Of a stretch of DNA of 64,000 bases, positions 40,601 to 52,564 are shown piece by piece. Made by a program: the position numbers and the translations under genes. The stretch spans positions 33,620,052-33,684,051 of the forward strand of contig CM040747.1 in the NCBI GenBank assembly GCA_022829145.1, given 5' to 3'. A model generated the notes under the pieces. The model was not told the DNA's origin. It ran no database searches and worked only from the letters and a program-made list of their open reading frames with translations. Position 1 is the first letter of the stretch. Each line of letters starts with the position of its first letter. The DNA comes from Albula goreensis. Taxonomy: Eukaryota; Chordata; Actinopteri; Albuliformes; Albulidae.

Positions 40601-41370
40601 CATCCTCTTTCAAAATCTATTAGATTCCCCCAACTGGTTTAGTAACTTGCATATTGCAGCACTGATTTTAGTGCTGTTATAGCCAAGAAATATCAGTGAT
40701 TAATACTGAAATTAATATGAAACACATTATGATTTAACTCCTTCAAAGTTGTCCTTGAATTCTCCTTCAGAGTTGTTCATATATATGTATTTTTTGGGAG
40801 CTCTGTTACAGGACAATGGAAAAAATAAGTGCAAGAGTTACCCCATGCACTGAGATATTTAAAGAGCAGAGCTGAGAGAGAATGAGCTCTCGCGGTGTAG
40901 CAGGACTGACAGGCAGGTGTCCGTGTCATCTGACTTAGGGACTTGTGATAAGAGTCATTGGGGCTTAGCCAGAGCCAGATAAATCCGTTCCAAACCTGAG
41001 CATGTGGTCAGTCCAGACTGACAACCCCCTCATTTCAGCCTGTTTCAAGCTTATCCACATACCTCTAACCTGGACATCTAATGTGGACATTTGATTCTGA
41101 ACTATGACGAGAAACAGTCATAAAGGGAAATATATAGAAAAATCACGTGTCCAGAAATAACCCTTAAGTACTGGTCAGTACTTTTCATTAGTAGAGGTGT
41201 ATGGAATGTATAGTGGGAAAAGTGGGGGAAGGGTATGGAGTCTAAGAAGGTCTACAGAGATAAGATGAGGTGCCTGTTGTCCTAAAATGGATATTAGCAA
41301 GTATGGATCACTAAATTGACCCCTCTCAGTAGATGTAGGACCAAATTGGATTTTTCCCCTCCCATGTCTC
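37628..41370. other. Intergenic region between PAK6 and the myosin copy
   Basis: No gene recognised. It holds a SINE at 38732-38825 and a possible further repeat around 38290-38365. The remaining ORFs are short and without recognisable motifs. Confidence 0.6.
38732..38825 (-). mobile_element. tRNA-derived SINE, 5' part, minus strand
   Basis: The reverse complement reads gcagagtggtttgagaggct, then the B box ggtttgaatcc, then, after a gap, gtaaatatccagctg. This is the same order as in the SINE at 34451-34618. Confidence 0.6.
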
Positions 41371-41379
41371 CAGCTACCT

Positions 41380-41389
41380 CCTTATTTGG
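41380..41389. promoter_or_regulatory. Exact CArG box (SRF site) upstream of the intronless myosin
   Basis: CCTTATTTGG fits CC(A/T)6GG exactly. It lies 13 bp before a TATA box and 120 bp before the myosin ATG. CArG boxes are the SRF sites of many cardiac and skeletal muscle promoters. Confidence 0.5.
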
Positions 41390-41402
41390 CAGTTTTGTTG
41401 TC

Positions 41403-41410
41403 TATATAGG
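41403..41410 (+). promoter_or_regulatory. TATA box candidate for the intronless myosin
   Basis: TATATAGG; initiation would be expected near 41432-41436, leaving a 5' UTR of about 75 nt before ATG 41509. Inferred from position; no start site is shown. Confidence 0.45.
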
Positions 41411-41508
41411 TTTCACACAGTGCTTTGGGCTTGTCAGTAATCCTCTGCATTCAGTGAAAGCCTCTGTTGTTTCTGTTTGAGCAAGCTCAGCTCTTCTCAC
41501 ATTGCAAG

Positions 41509-44500
41509 ATGGGTGATGCTCTCATGGCTGAGTTCGGGAAGGCAGCTCCGTATCTGAGGAAGTCTGACAAGGAGCGGCTGGAGGCCCAGACCAGGCCCTT
41601 CGACATCAAGACCGAGTGCTTCGTGGTCGACGATAAAGTGGAATATGTTAAGGGCCAGATCACCAGCAAAGAGGGGGCAAGGTGACCGTGAACACTGAGG
41701 ACGGAAGAACCGTGACCGTGAAGGAGTCAGATGTCCACCCACAGAACCCGCCAAAGTTTGACAAAATTGAAGACATGGCCATGTTCACCTTCCTGCATGA
41801 GCCCGCTGTGCTGTTTAACCTCAAAGAGCGTTACGCCGCCTGGATGATCTACACCTACTCTGGGTTGTTCTGTGTGACAGTGAATCCTTACAAGTGGTTG
41901 CCTGTCTACGACTCGGAGGTTGTGGCAGCCTATAGAGGAAAGAAGAGATCCGAGGCTCCCCCCCACATCTTCTCGATTTCAGACAATGCCTATCAGTACA
42001 TGCTTACTGACCGGGAGAACCAGTCTGTCCTCATCACCGGAGAATCCGGGGCTGGGAAGACTGTGAACACCAAGAGGGTCATTCAGTATTTTGCGAGCAT
42101 TGCTGCTGCAGGCGGAGGAAAGAAGGATACCAGCAAGGGAACGCTGGAGGATCAAATCATCCAAGCTAACCCAGCTTTAGAGGCTTTCGGCAATGCCAAA
42201 ACTGTGAGGAATGACAACTCCTCACGTTTCGGGAAATTCATCCGCATTCATTTTGGAGTAAGTGGCAAACTGTCCTCTGCTGACATTGAAACGTACCTGC
42301 TTGAGAAATCTCGTGTCACTTTTCAGCTCAAATCTGAGAGGAACTACCACATCTTTTTCCAGATTTTGTCCAACAAAAAGCCAGAACTACTGGACATGCT
42401 GTTGATCACTAACAACCCATATGATTATGCGTATGTCTCCCAAGGAGAGGTGTCGGTCGCTTCAATTGACGACTCAGAGGAACTGATTGCAACCGACAGT
42501 GCCTTTGATGTGTTAGGCTTCACAGCAGATGAGAAGATGGGTGTTTACAAGCTGACAGGCGCCATCATGCACTACGGCAATATGAAGTTCAAGCAGAAGC
42601 AGCGCGAGGAGCAGGCAGAGCCTGACGGCACCGAGTCAGCTGACAAATCGGCCTACCTGATGGGGCTCAACTCGGCTGACCTCTGAAGGGACTATGCCAT
42701 CCAAGGGTTAAAGTCGGCAATGAATATGTCACTAAAGGCCAAAATGTAGATCAAGTCTACTACTCAATTGGTGCACTGGCTAAGTCAGTGTATGAAAAAA
42801 TGTTCAACTGGATGGTGGTGAGAATCAACCAGTCTCTTGAAACCAAGCAGCAGCGTCAGTATTTCATAGGTGTGCTGGACATTGCGGGGTTTGAGATATT
42901 TGACTTCAACACCTTTGAGCAGCTCTGCATTAACTTCACCAACGAGAAACTGCAACAGTTTTTCAACCATCACATGTTTGTGCTGGAGCAAGAGGAGTAC
43001 AAGAAGGAGGGAATTGACTGGGAGTTCATTGACTTTGGCATGGACTTGCAGGCTTGCATCGACCTCATCGAAAAGCCCCTTGGGATCATGTCGATTCTGG
43101 AGGAAGAGTGCATGTTTCCAAAAGCCAGCGATCAAACCTTTAAGTCCAAGCTCTACGACAACCACTTGGGTAAGTCGAACATGTTCCAGAAGCCACGCGT
43201 AGTGAAGGGCAAGGCGGAGGCACACTTTGCCCTTGTTCATTATGCCGGTACGGTTGATTACAACATCTCAGGGTGGCTGGTGAAGAACAAAGACCCGCTA
43301 AATGAAACTGTGGTGGGACTGTACCAGAAATCCTCCCTGAAGCTGCTCAGCACCCTGTTCAGCAATTACGCTGGTGCAGAAGGGGGTGACAAATCTGGCA
43401 AAGGGCCAAAAAGAAAGGGTCCTCTTTTCAAACAGTGTCTGCCCTGCACAGGGAAAACCTCAACAAACTCATGAATAACCTGAGGACCACCCACCCCCAT
43501 TTTGTGCGGTGCTTGATCCCCAACGAAAACAAGACACCAGGAGTCATGGATAACTGCCTTGTGATGCACCAGCTTCGTTGTAATGGTGTGCTGGAAGGCA
43601 TAAGAATTTGTAGAAAGGGCTTTCCAAATAGAGTCCTGTACGGCGACTTCAAGCAGAGGTACAGAATCCTGAATGCTTCTGCAATTCCCGAGGGCCAGTT
43701 CATCGACAGCAAAAAGAGTGCCGAGAAACTGCTGGGATCTCTGGACATTGACCACACCCAGTACCGGTTTGGACACACTAAGGTCTTCTTTAAAGCTGGA
43801 TTACTGGGCACACTGGAAGAGATGAGGATGACCAACTTGCCCGCATCATTACGAGAATCCAGGCCAATGGCCGTGCCCTACTCATGAGGGCAGAGTACCA
43901 GAAGCTTGTGGAACGCAGGGATGCATTGATGGTCATTCAGTGGAATCTCCGCTCCTTCCTGGGCGTGAAGAACTGGCCCTGGATGAAAATGTACTTTAAG
44001 ATCAAACCCCTGCTGAAGAGTGCAGAGTCAGAGAAGGAAATGGCAAACATGAAGGACGAATTCAACAAGCTGAAGGAAGCCTTGGATAAGTCAGAGGGCC
44101 GACGGAAGGAGCTGGAGGAGAAGATGGTGTCCCTTCTGCAGGAGAAGAACGATCTGCACCTCCAGCTGCAGTCTGAACAGGACACACTGACGGACGCGGA
44201 GGAGCGCTGCGAACAGCTGATCAAGAGCAAGATCCAGATGGAGGCGAAAGCAAAAGAGCTGATAGAGCGACTGGAAGAGGAGGAGGAGATAAATGCGGAT
44301 CTCACTGCCAAGAAACGCAAGCTGGAGGACGAGTGCTCCGAGCTGAAGAAAGACATTGATGACCTGGAGCTAACCTTAGCTAAGGTCGAGAAAGAGAAAC
44401 ATGCTACGGAGAACAAAGTTAAAAACCTGACTGAGGAAATGGCCTCTCAGGACGAAAACATCATGAAGTTGACAAAGGAGAAAAAGGCTTTGCAGGAAGC

Positions 44501-47303
44501 CCATCAGCAAACACTTGACGACCTTCAGAGTGAGGAGGACAAGGCAAACACGCTGACTAAAGCCAAGATTAAGCTTGAGCAACAGGTTGATGACTTGGAG
44601 GGCTCTCTGGAACAGGAGAAAAAAGTCAGAATGGATTTGGAACGTGCAAAAAGAAAGCTTGAGGGGGACATAAAACTGACCCAAGAGAATGTGATGGATT
44701 TAGAAAATGACAAACAGCAACTTGAAGAGAAACTCAAGAAAAAGGACTTTGAAATTAATCAGCTGAATGGGACGGTGGAGGATGAGCAAATGGTGAGCGT
44801 TCAGCTGCAGAAGAAGCTGAAGGAGAACCAGGCCCGCATTGAGGAGCTGGAGGAGGAGCTGGATGCTGAACGTGCATCCCGAGCCAAGGTGGAGAAGCAG
44901 CGGTCAGACCTATCGCGTGAGCTGGAGGACCTCAGTGAACGGCTGGAAGAGGCTGGGGGTGCTACTTCCACCCAAGTGGAACTCAATAAGAAGAGAGAGG
45001 CTGAGTTCCAGAAGCTGCGCAGGGACTTGGAGGAGTCTACCTTGCAACATGAGGCTACAGCTGCTGCGCTGAGGAAGAAACATGCAGACAGCGTGGCGGA
45101 GCTGGGGGAGCAGATTGACAACCTTCAGCGCGTCAAGCAAAAATTAGAGAAAGAGAAGAGTGAGCTAAAGCTGGAGCTGGATGACTTGGCCTCCAATATG
45201 GAGAACGTCATCAAGGCTAAGGCTAACCTTGAGAAGTTGAGTCGCACTCTTGAGGATCAGATGAATGAGCACAAGACCAAGGCGGAGGAGACCCAGAGGG
45301 CTCTCAATGACTTCACCACGCAGAGGGCCAAGCTGCTCACTGAGAATGGGGAGCTCAGCCGCCAGCTGGAGGAAAAGGAGTGCCTGATCTCTCAGCTCAC
45401 CCGAGGCAAGAGCTCCTACACTCAGCAGCTAGAGGACCTTCGCAGACAACTTGAGGAGGAGGTGAAAGCAAAGAACTCCCTGGCACATGCGGTTCAGTCT
45501 GCTCGCCATGACTGCGACCTGCTGAGGGAACAGTACGAGGAAGAGCAAGAGGCCAAGGCGGAGCTGCAGAGGGCGCTGTCAAAGGCCAATACAGAGGTGT
45601 CCACCTGGAGGGCTAAGTATGAGACTGATGGCATCCAGAGGACCGAGGAGCTGGAAGAGGCTAAGAAAAAACTGGTCCAGCGACTGCAGGAAGCTGAAGA
45701 GGCAGTTGAGGCGGTGAATGCGAAGTGCTCCTCCCTTGAAAAGACGAAGCATCGCCTACAGAATGAGATCGAAGACCTCATGCTGGACCTCGAGCGATCA
45801 AACGCGGCATCCGCAGCTCTCGATAAGAAACAAAGGGTGTTTGACAAAGTCCTAGCGGAGTCGAAGCAGAAGTATGAGGAGTCGCAGTGCGAGCTGGAGT
45901 CGTCTCAGAAGGAGGCTCGAACCCTCAGCACTGAGCTCTTCAAACTGAAGAATGCATATGAGGAAGCCCTTGATCAACTGGAGACTACAAAGAGGGAGAA
46001 CAAAAACTTGCAGGAGGAGATCTCAGACCTCACCGACCAACTTGGCGAGGGAGGGAAGAGCGCTCATGAACTGGAAAAAGCTAGAAAGCAGCTGGAGCAA
46101 GAGAAGGCAGAACTGCAGTCTGCTCTAGAAGAAGCTGAGGGGTCTCTGGAACATGAAGAGAGCAAGATCCTTCGGGCTCAGCTGGAGTTTAACCAGGTGA
46201 AGGCAGACATTGAGCGCAAACTGTCTGAGAAGGACGAAGAGATGGAGCAAGTTAAAAGGAACTACCAGCGCATGGTAGAATCTTTGCAGACTTCCCTTGA
46301 GTCAGAGACCAGAAGTCGCAATGAGGCCCTTAGGGTAAAGAAGAAGATGGAGGGTGACCTCAATGAGATGGAGATCCAGCTGAGCCAGGCTAATAGGCAG
46401 GCTGCCGATGCCCAAAAGCAGCTGAAGGCTGTCCAGGCATACCTGAAAGACACTCAGCTGCAGCTGGACGATGTCTCTCATGGGAGCGAAGATCTGAAAG
46501 AGAACATCGCCCTTCTGGAGCGCAGGAACAACCTGTTGCAGGCAGAGCTGGAGGAGCTGCGTGCCATGCTGGAGCAGACGGAACGTGGGCGCAAGCTAGC
46601 GGAGCAGGAACTCACCGATGCCACGGAGAGGATGCAGCTCCTACACTCCCAGAACACCAGCCTCATCAACCAGAAGAAGAAGCAGGAGGCGGACATCATC
46701 CAACTCCAGAACGAGGTGGAGGAGGCCATTCAGGAGAACCGCAATGCTGAAGAGAAGGCTAAGAAGGCCATTACCGATGCCGCCATGATGGCGGAGGAGC
46801 TGAAGAAGGAGCAGGACACCAGCGCCCACCTGGAGCGCATGAAGAAGAACATGGAGCAGACCATCAAGGACCTGCAGCATCGCCTGGACGAAGCTGAGCA
46901 GATAGCCATGAAGGGAGGGAAGAAGCAGCTGCAGAAGATGGAGGGCCGGATCCGGGAGCTGGAAAATGAGCTGGAGGCAGAGCAGAAGCGCGCTACAGAG
47001 TCCATCAAGGGGGTGCGGAAGTACGAGCGGCGCATCAAGGAGCTCACCTACCAGACGGAAGAGGACCGCAAGAACATGGCCCGTCTCCAGGACCTGGTGG
47101 ACAAACTCCAGCTGAAGGTGAAGTCCTACAAGAGGACAGCCGAGGAGGCCGAGGAACAGGCGAACGCGAACCTGGCCAAGTTCCGCAAACTGCAGCATGA
47201 GCTGGAGGAAGCGGAGGAGCGGGCTGACATTGCGGAGTCCCAGGTGAACAAGCTCCGCGCCAAGACCAGGGACGGCTCTGGAAAGAAATCCCACGATGAA
47301 TGA
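41509..47303 (+). pseudogene. Intronless sarcomeric myosin heavy chain (cardiac/slow type), four 1-nt deletions; retrogene or processed pseudogene
   Basis: One uninterrupted block encodes a full-length class II sarcomeric myosin heavy chain: actin-activated motor, lever arm and coiled-coil rod. ATG 41509 starts [19 protein letters not shown], and the rod ends [17 protein letters not shown] at TGA 47301-47303. Length is 5795 nt; allowing for four single-base deletions gives 1932 codons, against about 1935 in human MYH7. Seen in order: P-loop GESGAGKT, switch [11 protein letters not shown], switch [12 protein letters not shown], both SH1/SH2 cysteines ([12 protein letters not shown]), lever-arm IQ region, WPWMK and IKPLLKSA hinge, and an unbroken rod. 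Frame is lost near 41673-41677, 42681-42684, 43400-43413 and 43826; the remaining 3.4 kb from 43884 is open. Vertebrate sarcomeric MYH genes normally have well over 30 coding exons, so this is a retrocopy. No poly(A) tract or clear target duplication remains. It is MYH6/MYH7-like by sequence, but the parent cannot be fixed. Whether it is expressed is unknown. Confidence 0.9.
43884..47303 (+). CDS. Open 1139-codon part of the intronless myosin: lever arm and rod
   Basis: A single frame from the IQ region to the stop. Heptad-repeat coiled coil with the charge pattern of a sarcomeric rod, conserved [21 protein letters not shown] and [22 protein letters not shown] blocks, and no stop or frameshift over 3.4 kb. 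A methionine at 43884 could in principle start a headless product, but that is only a by-product of the upstream deletion. Confidence 0.85.
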   Translation: MRAEYQKLVERRDALMVIQWNLRSFLGVKNWPWMKMYFKIKPLLKSAESEKEMANMKDEFNKLKEALDKSEGRRKELEEKMVSLLQEKNDLHLQLQSEQDTLTDAEERCEQLIKSKIQMEAKAKELIERLEEEEEINADLTAKKRKLEDECSELKKDIDDLELTLAKVEKEKHATENKVKNLTEEMASQDENIMKLTKEKKALQEAHQQTLDDLQSEEDKANTLTKAKIKLEQQVDDLEGSLEQEKKVRMDLERAKRKLEGDIKLTQENVMDLENDKQQLEEKLKKKDFEINQLNGTVEDEQMVSVQLQKKLKENQARIEELEEELDAERASRAKVEKQRSDLSRELEDLSERLEEAGGATSTQVELNKKREAEFQKLRRDLEESTLQHEATAAALRKKHADSVAELGEQIDNLQRVKQKLEKEKSELKLELDDLASNMENVIKAKANLEKLSRTLEDQMNEHKTKAEETQRALNDFTTQRAKLLTENGELSRQLEEKECLISQLTRGKSSYTQQLEDLRRQLEEEVKAKNSLAHAVQSARHDCDLLREQYEEEQEAKAELQRALSKANTEVSTWRAKYETDGIQRTEELEEAKKKLVQRLQEAEEAVEAVNAKCSSLEKTKHRLQNEIEDLMLDLERSNAASAALDKKQRVFDKVLAESKQKYEESQCELESSQKEARTLSTELFKLKNAYEEALDQLETTKRENKNLQEEISDLTDQLGEGGKSAHELEKARKQLEQEKAELQSALEEAEGSLEHEESKILRAQLEFNQVKADIERKLSEKDEEMEQVKRNYQRMVESLQTSLESETRSRNEALRVKKKMEGDLNEMEIQLSQANRQAADAQKQLKAVQAYLKDTQLQLDDVSHGSEDLKENIALLERRNNLLQAELEELRAMLEQTERGRKLAEQELTDATERMQLLHSQNTSLINQKKKQEADIIQLQNEVEEAIQENRNAEEKAKKAITDAAMMAEELKKEQDTSAHLERMKKNMEQTIKDLQHRLDEAEQIAMKGGKKQLQKMEGRIRELENELEAEQKRATESIKGVRKYERRIKELTYQTEEDRKNMARLQDLVDKLQLKVKSYKRTAEEAEEQANANLAKFRKLQHELEEAEERADIAESQVNKLRAKTRDGSGKKSHDE

Positions 47304-47428
47304 TTCAATCGCCTTGTCTTCTGCAATTACACATTTTGAACAGTAGTGATTGGTGACCCGGAAACAGAGAGGGTAAATATCCTACCTTTTAACTTATCAT
47401 TACTTTCAACCATTTATCCTTCTCCATT

Positions 47429-47434
47429 AATAAA
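47429..47434 (+). terminator. AATAAA polyadenylation signal after the myosin copy
   Basis: Canonical hexamer 126 nt after the myosin stop codon. It is not followed by a poly(A) tract, so there is no direct retroposition tail. Confidence 0.55.
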
Positions 47435-49900
47435 ACAAACAATTCAGCATGGTGACAGAATTACATGGTGAATTAATCATGGTGATAGAATTACTGTTCT
47501 TTCCAAATACGCGCATCATTGCTATGTTCAAAAATTGTTTTCATCTGTTGATAATTGTACTCTTCATTCTCTGACCAAATTTACAGCTTTGTGAGGTCTG
47601 TGTACTAATCCTGAACACAAAGCGAATGCGATATACAGATAAAACCTTCCCTCAAAGTAAATCATTTTCTCTTTGTGGTGATTAAAATTGATTTGAATGC
47701 AGTCCCCTTTTATCATGTACATTTTGCAACACAAGAAATCTACAGGACAGAAAGAAGAGAAAGACTTCACATTACTTTCCCATCGATTATCCAGATAATC
47801 ACCATCCATGTGAATTAAACAAGCTCACATTGTAGCTTTTGAAGAAGCACACAGACTGCAGACAACTTGTACTGTTTCAGGAGCATTTAAATGGCAGAAT
47901 ATTGCAGATCAAATAAACACGTTTTATATCACTATCCCCTGACTTCAGACAGAGAAAAAGAACTGTTAACAAGTGATACACAAGTAAGTAAACAACACAA
48001 TCACCACATTTAATTGATAATCACGTACTCTGCATCCGTTGATGTTAATTTTTGGCAAATAAAATGTTATCATTAATTAAGGACAGTAAACGGTAACAGG
48101 CTGAGAATAATGGTAGCTTTAAAGGTGGAGCTTTTACTTAAAGTCCCGAAAGTTTCCAGCTCACTATTGGCTACTAGTTTTGAATGCATGAAAATATTTC
48201 ATAACCCAGTAATGGTTATGTTAGCATGGGTTTCTTTTTTCTTCATACGTCTTTGGCAGCTGTTTACTCTTTATGTAAGGATGCGTTCCTTGGGTTTGCA
48301 GCTGCTGTCTTACAAGTGCTTTCTTCAAAAGGAGAAATAACAAAAGCGTGACCCAGTTTCCTAGCATGCGGGTTTTCAGTCCCTGTGCCCCACTCGGTCC
48401 CACTGCTCGCCAAGGCTTTGTCCGTCTTCAGGCCTATTTTAATTTCAAACCACTGCATGCTAAAAAGCCACAATGTATAAGGAATCAGTGTTCCATGCTA
48501 ATACTCCATGCTAATACTCACAGAGTACTGGCAAATTCCCATCGCGAAATGTATGAATGGGTACGGCATCTGGTATTTTGAAAGGAAACAGGCAGAATGG
48601 TGCTGACGATCATGCATCTATGCTCAAAGAATATTTGGGGTTCATGTGGAAAATTCAGAGACCTAAGAACTGCCTTCTTTTGATTTCTGCAACAGTTGTA
48701 CGTTATTCCGGGGACAAATAACCTCACTGCCATGTATTAGGAAAGATGTGTTATTTATATTTTAAATAATACATTTTGAGCTTGTAATTTGTGCTGTTTA
48801 TCACAAACACAACAATAAAAACACTGCATTTCACAAAAAAATTGAGCAATGTTCTTTGTGTGTGTGTTTTTTTTAATTATTAATATTTAATCTGGAAAGT
48901 TATTTTCCTACATGACATCAAAATAATCACCTCTTTTGTAAAACCTCAATATTCCATTTTAGTGCACCTGACTTAAGTTATACTTTTGACATTGTTTTAA
49001 ACAATATATGTTAAGAACATGTATACATATTTAAAACTCTAGATTACACTAGATTACTTGTATTGCTTACTTGTAGATTACTTGTATTGCTTCTTAAATC
49101 AGTGCTACTCAACCCCAGCTCAAGTCACAACCTACACTACCAGAGGAGGAGGAGTAACACATGACAGACAAATCAAGGGTCCAATAGCAGTGTGCCATGT
49201 AATAATTGAACCACCAGTCTCTAAGTCACACACCCATTGCCGTCAGTGTATTACTACACTGCTCTGCTCAGGTAGAACTGGACACAATACTTCAAACTTG
49301 ATGAAACTGCTGATACGGCCACTGCTTTTATGATAGGAAACGGGAGTTAACTAGACAAATGAAACACCAGATGAAAACGTAGTCATATTTTGATGTGACT
49401 AAATTACACATACAGGAATCTGTACGTTTCTGTTATGCAGGATGTTTTAAAATGACAGATTAAACAGATTTTGAAAGTGCTGGAATAGCTGTCAGAATAG
49501 TCCGTGAGTCAGAGAAACCACAAAATTATTGACTGTGTCATAGGTAACAATATCTGAAATTATGATTTTCAAATAGGTTGTGACAGGTCTCAGTAGAGAC
49601 ATAAACAACGATGAACAGTGACTTAGAAAGCTAATTCATGAATTAATTCATTATGAGGATAATAATGTCTTTTTTTATTTGACTTCACTGTGCTACAGAT
49701 TTATTGCAACAATAATGTAAAATTACTATAACTGGCTGTCAGTTACACTTGGAATTGCTTATTTCATTATTATTGCAGCAACAGTTGTTTTATGATATTG
49801 GTATTATTATGAAAGAATAAATAGTACTTACAATATAAAATATGTTGATTTTCACATTTTGGTAAACTAGGAAAGAAGGTCTTTATATGTATTCTCCCTC
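47435..49900. other. Intergenic, AT-rich, no gene recognised
   Basis: Short ORFs only. Simple T/A-rich stretches near 48860-48890. Nothing with protein similarity was seen on either strand. Confidence 0.6.
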
Positions 49901-49904
49901 GTCA

Positions 49905-50110
49905 GTCAATCAATCGATTAGTCGACTGAAAGAAAATTAATCGCCAACTATTTTGATAATCGATTAATCATTTGAGGCAAAAATGCCAAACATTTGATGG
50001 TTCTATGTTCTCATATGTGAGAATTTTCTGCTTTTCTTACATTATAGTAAACTGAATAGTTTGGGGTCTTGGACCGTTACTGCAATATTTCCATAATCAA
50101 GACAGAGAAG
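49905..50110. mobile_element. Dispersed repeat with atcgattagtcgactg core
   Basis: Contains atcgattagtcgactgaaag, then attaatcgccaactattttg and ataatcgattaatcatttga, then gccaaacatttgatggttc. This arrangement is one I remember as a common interspersed repeat in fish genomes. Class not certain; boundaries approximate. Confidence 0.5.
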
Positions 50111-51480
50111 CTAATATTGAAAATAATATAGATGACCATTACTAAAATGATAATTGTGTAAGTGGGCTGAATTTATGAATATGAGGTGATGAAGATACAA
50201 GGCCTGAACATGCATATACACTATCTTTGAATATGAGAGTGTTTTAAACAAAATGCAATGGAATATACAATAAAATCTTGAAGAAGAATCAACACCAGAT
50301 TTTCTCCTTCACTGATGTCTTTTGTAGAGCTGGGCAGAGTTATAACCCATAAGAATGAAAAGACAGTCTTGTTGTGAGCCTGATAATCTAAGGTAACCAG
50401 CATATAAAGGTGTAGGCATTATCATAATGCAACACTAATGCTACAGGCCCGCATAGTTGGAGCAGAAGAATATGTTACATGAGTTTCAGGGTAGCCAGTG
50501 AGCAGTATTGCCATTTTTGAACAGTATAAACAAACAGCAAAAAGGTGAAAAGTAAATCCAGGTGCTACATTTTAAAATACACCATGTTAAATGAGACTAT
50601 AATTGACTATAATTACATTACTGTTGGCTACATCATTATAATATTAGTAGGAACTTTGTCTATGGTGATCTGTGCTTTATATTCAATTGCTGTACAGTAC
50701 TACCCTCTGATGGTCAAAAAAAGCAAAGATAGTATAGATTCTTTTAGAGATGTGGTTTTCACCCTCCATGTCCATATGGCATTCTGTATTTCGTTTCTTC
50801 CCTCTCTTTAAATAGCCATACTAGTTTTTACTTTTTATGAATTTCAAGGAATATTATGAAGTTCATGCTGCAGGTGTCTGAGGCCATGTAATTTGACAGT
50901 AAAGAAACAAGGGGGCCCCCTGCACTTAGTACCAGAAACTAAATTGTCATTGACATTGATATATTTCACCATTTCATTTTGTCCACCTAATTCCTCTGTT
51001 ATTATTTGCACAAAAACGGAAGAATCGTTGATTTAAATGTATTTAAATACTCATGTTTTATACATAAAACTACTATTGCCATTATTAACCATTTATGTCT
51101 TCCAGTACAGCTTGTTGAAGCAAACTTAATATTGTTCATGTAAGATTTTAACTACTAAACGTGCCTGTGGAAATTTTTATACAAACCGCTACTGCCTCAA
51201 CCAAGAAAATTGACTGGCCAGATGAGATTCATATATTTTTTAATACTTTCATTCTTAGAAATTGAGGCTTGGGGACCATATTTATCAAAGAAATGTTTTG
51301 TTTCTGAATATTTTTATTGGGGTGGTTGTTAATGGCCTCATCTATGCCTAGTGTAGATTGTAAGTTGAAAAAATTCTGTGTATCATGCAGTAATTCAGTG
51401 TACTTCACAAAGACGTACAATACTAATAATTTGCATTTGTTTTGTTTTTTTAATTAAGTTGACGTCCATTTCTTCCAATA
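50111..51480. other. Intergenic, AT-rich, no gene recognised
   Basis: No supported coding, RNA or repeat feature beyond short A/T runs. Confidence 0.55.
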
Positions 51481-51492
51481 TTATGGAACGCT

Positions 51493-51714
51493 CTAAAAAT
51501 ACAATTCCTGCCCGGTTTCAGCCACTTGTGTAGTAGTGTGATACAAACGTATCATTGAACATGCATATGAAATTGGCACGATATGTGAGACTGGCGTTAC
51601 ATCTTTGGCTGTGGCTGAGTGCACAAACGCCTCCTGCTCACTTAGGCCTCCATCCAGCACGGCCACAAAGTCCCTCATTTCAAACGGAGCTGCTGATTGC
51701 ATGGTGTCCGCCAT
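51493..51714 (-). CDS. Unrecognised 73-aa ORF or first exon with TATA/CCAAT-like upstream, speculative
   Basis: Minus strand, ATG at 51714. Begins MADTMQSAAPFEMRDF. The segment is GC-richer than its surroundings. On the minus strand it is preceded by a TATA-like element (complement of taaatata, 51751-51758) about 40 nt before the ATG, and by attgg (CCAAT box in reverse) at about 51731-51736. The acidic, amphipathic first 37 residues look more protein-like than the tail, so a splice donor (AAAGAT|GTAACG) could end a real exon near 51601. No family was recognised and it may be chance. Confidence 0.2.
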   Translation of the reverse strand: MADTMQSAAPFEMRDFVAVLDGGLSEQEAFVHSATAKDVTPVSHIVPISYACSMIRLYHTTTQVAETGQELYF

Positions 51715-52564
51715 GCCCGCTGCTGATTCAGCCAATGGGAGCCCAGGGCCTAAATATATGCCGCGAATACATGTACTGCCTTATGAAAAATCACGTTTCG
51801 GTTGATGTTCAAATCTGGCAAAGCCTTTAAAAGACGGGACGTTTGTGAAACGGCCTGAGCTTTATTTTGACCTTTGCGCTGACAACGCTTTTCATAAAAT
51901 GATGTTAATAACTACGATTTAGCTGTGCTGGACGACCTAAAAAAACATCTGCTCATCAAAAATGGTAGAAAATTCAAACTTTCTGTCAAATAGCCAAATA
52001 ATAGACATTCTTCAGAGTAATAAAGGCCATACTTATTTACGCATTTGGTCACAATATTTACTTAGACATTAATGAGAATTATTTGAAGTAGGAAGTAAAA
52101 ATGGACTCATCATTGTATCTTGTTACGTTATAAGTAGCAACGTAAGATGCTATTTGAGCTACAGTATGTCGGTATATCACTGAGCACACAGCGGTAAGTG
52201 CTTCTCATGTCTCAATGTTACATAACATTACTGTTTTTGTACAGATGAGCGCAAAGGTGATATAATTTCATGGTGTAAAGCTGAAGTAGGCCCAAATGTT
52301 AACGGAACCCATTAAAGGAACTGGTTTCTCAGATGACTGAAGTGATGTAACTGGTTTCGTGAAATGAGATCTCTCTCAGTATCCTGAATGATTCCATGTT
52401 ACAGAGTTCAACTTGTAAATATGTTAACACAATTGCTAAGTTACATGACATTTACATTTTGTAAAATAGTGCCATTGTTTGGATGTTAGATTCGGCGTTA
52501 TATGAAAGCAAAGGAGAACTGTAAAAACAGGTGGTAGACTTCATTTTAAAATGTGTTTTTCATA

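Noticed and set aside
46641..47294. 217-aa Leu-rich ORF on the minus strand
   Set aside because: Antisense shadow of the coiled-coil rod: Glu/Lys-rich sense codons read as Leu/Phe on the other strand. The other minus-strand ORFs from 43937 to 47326 are the same.
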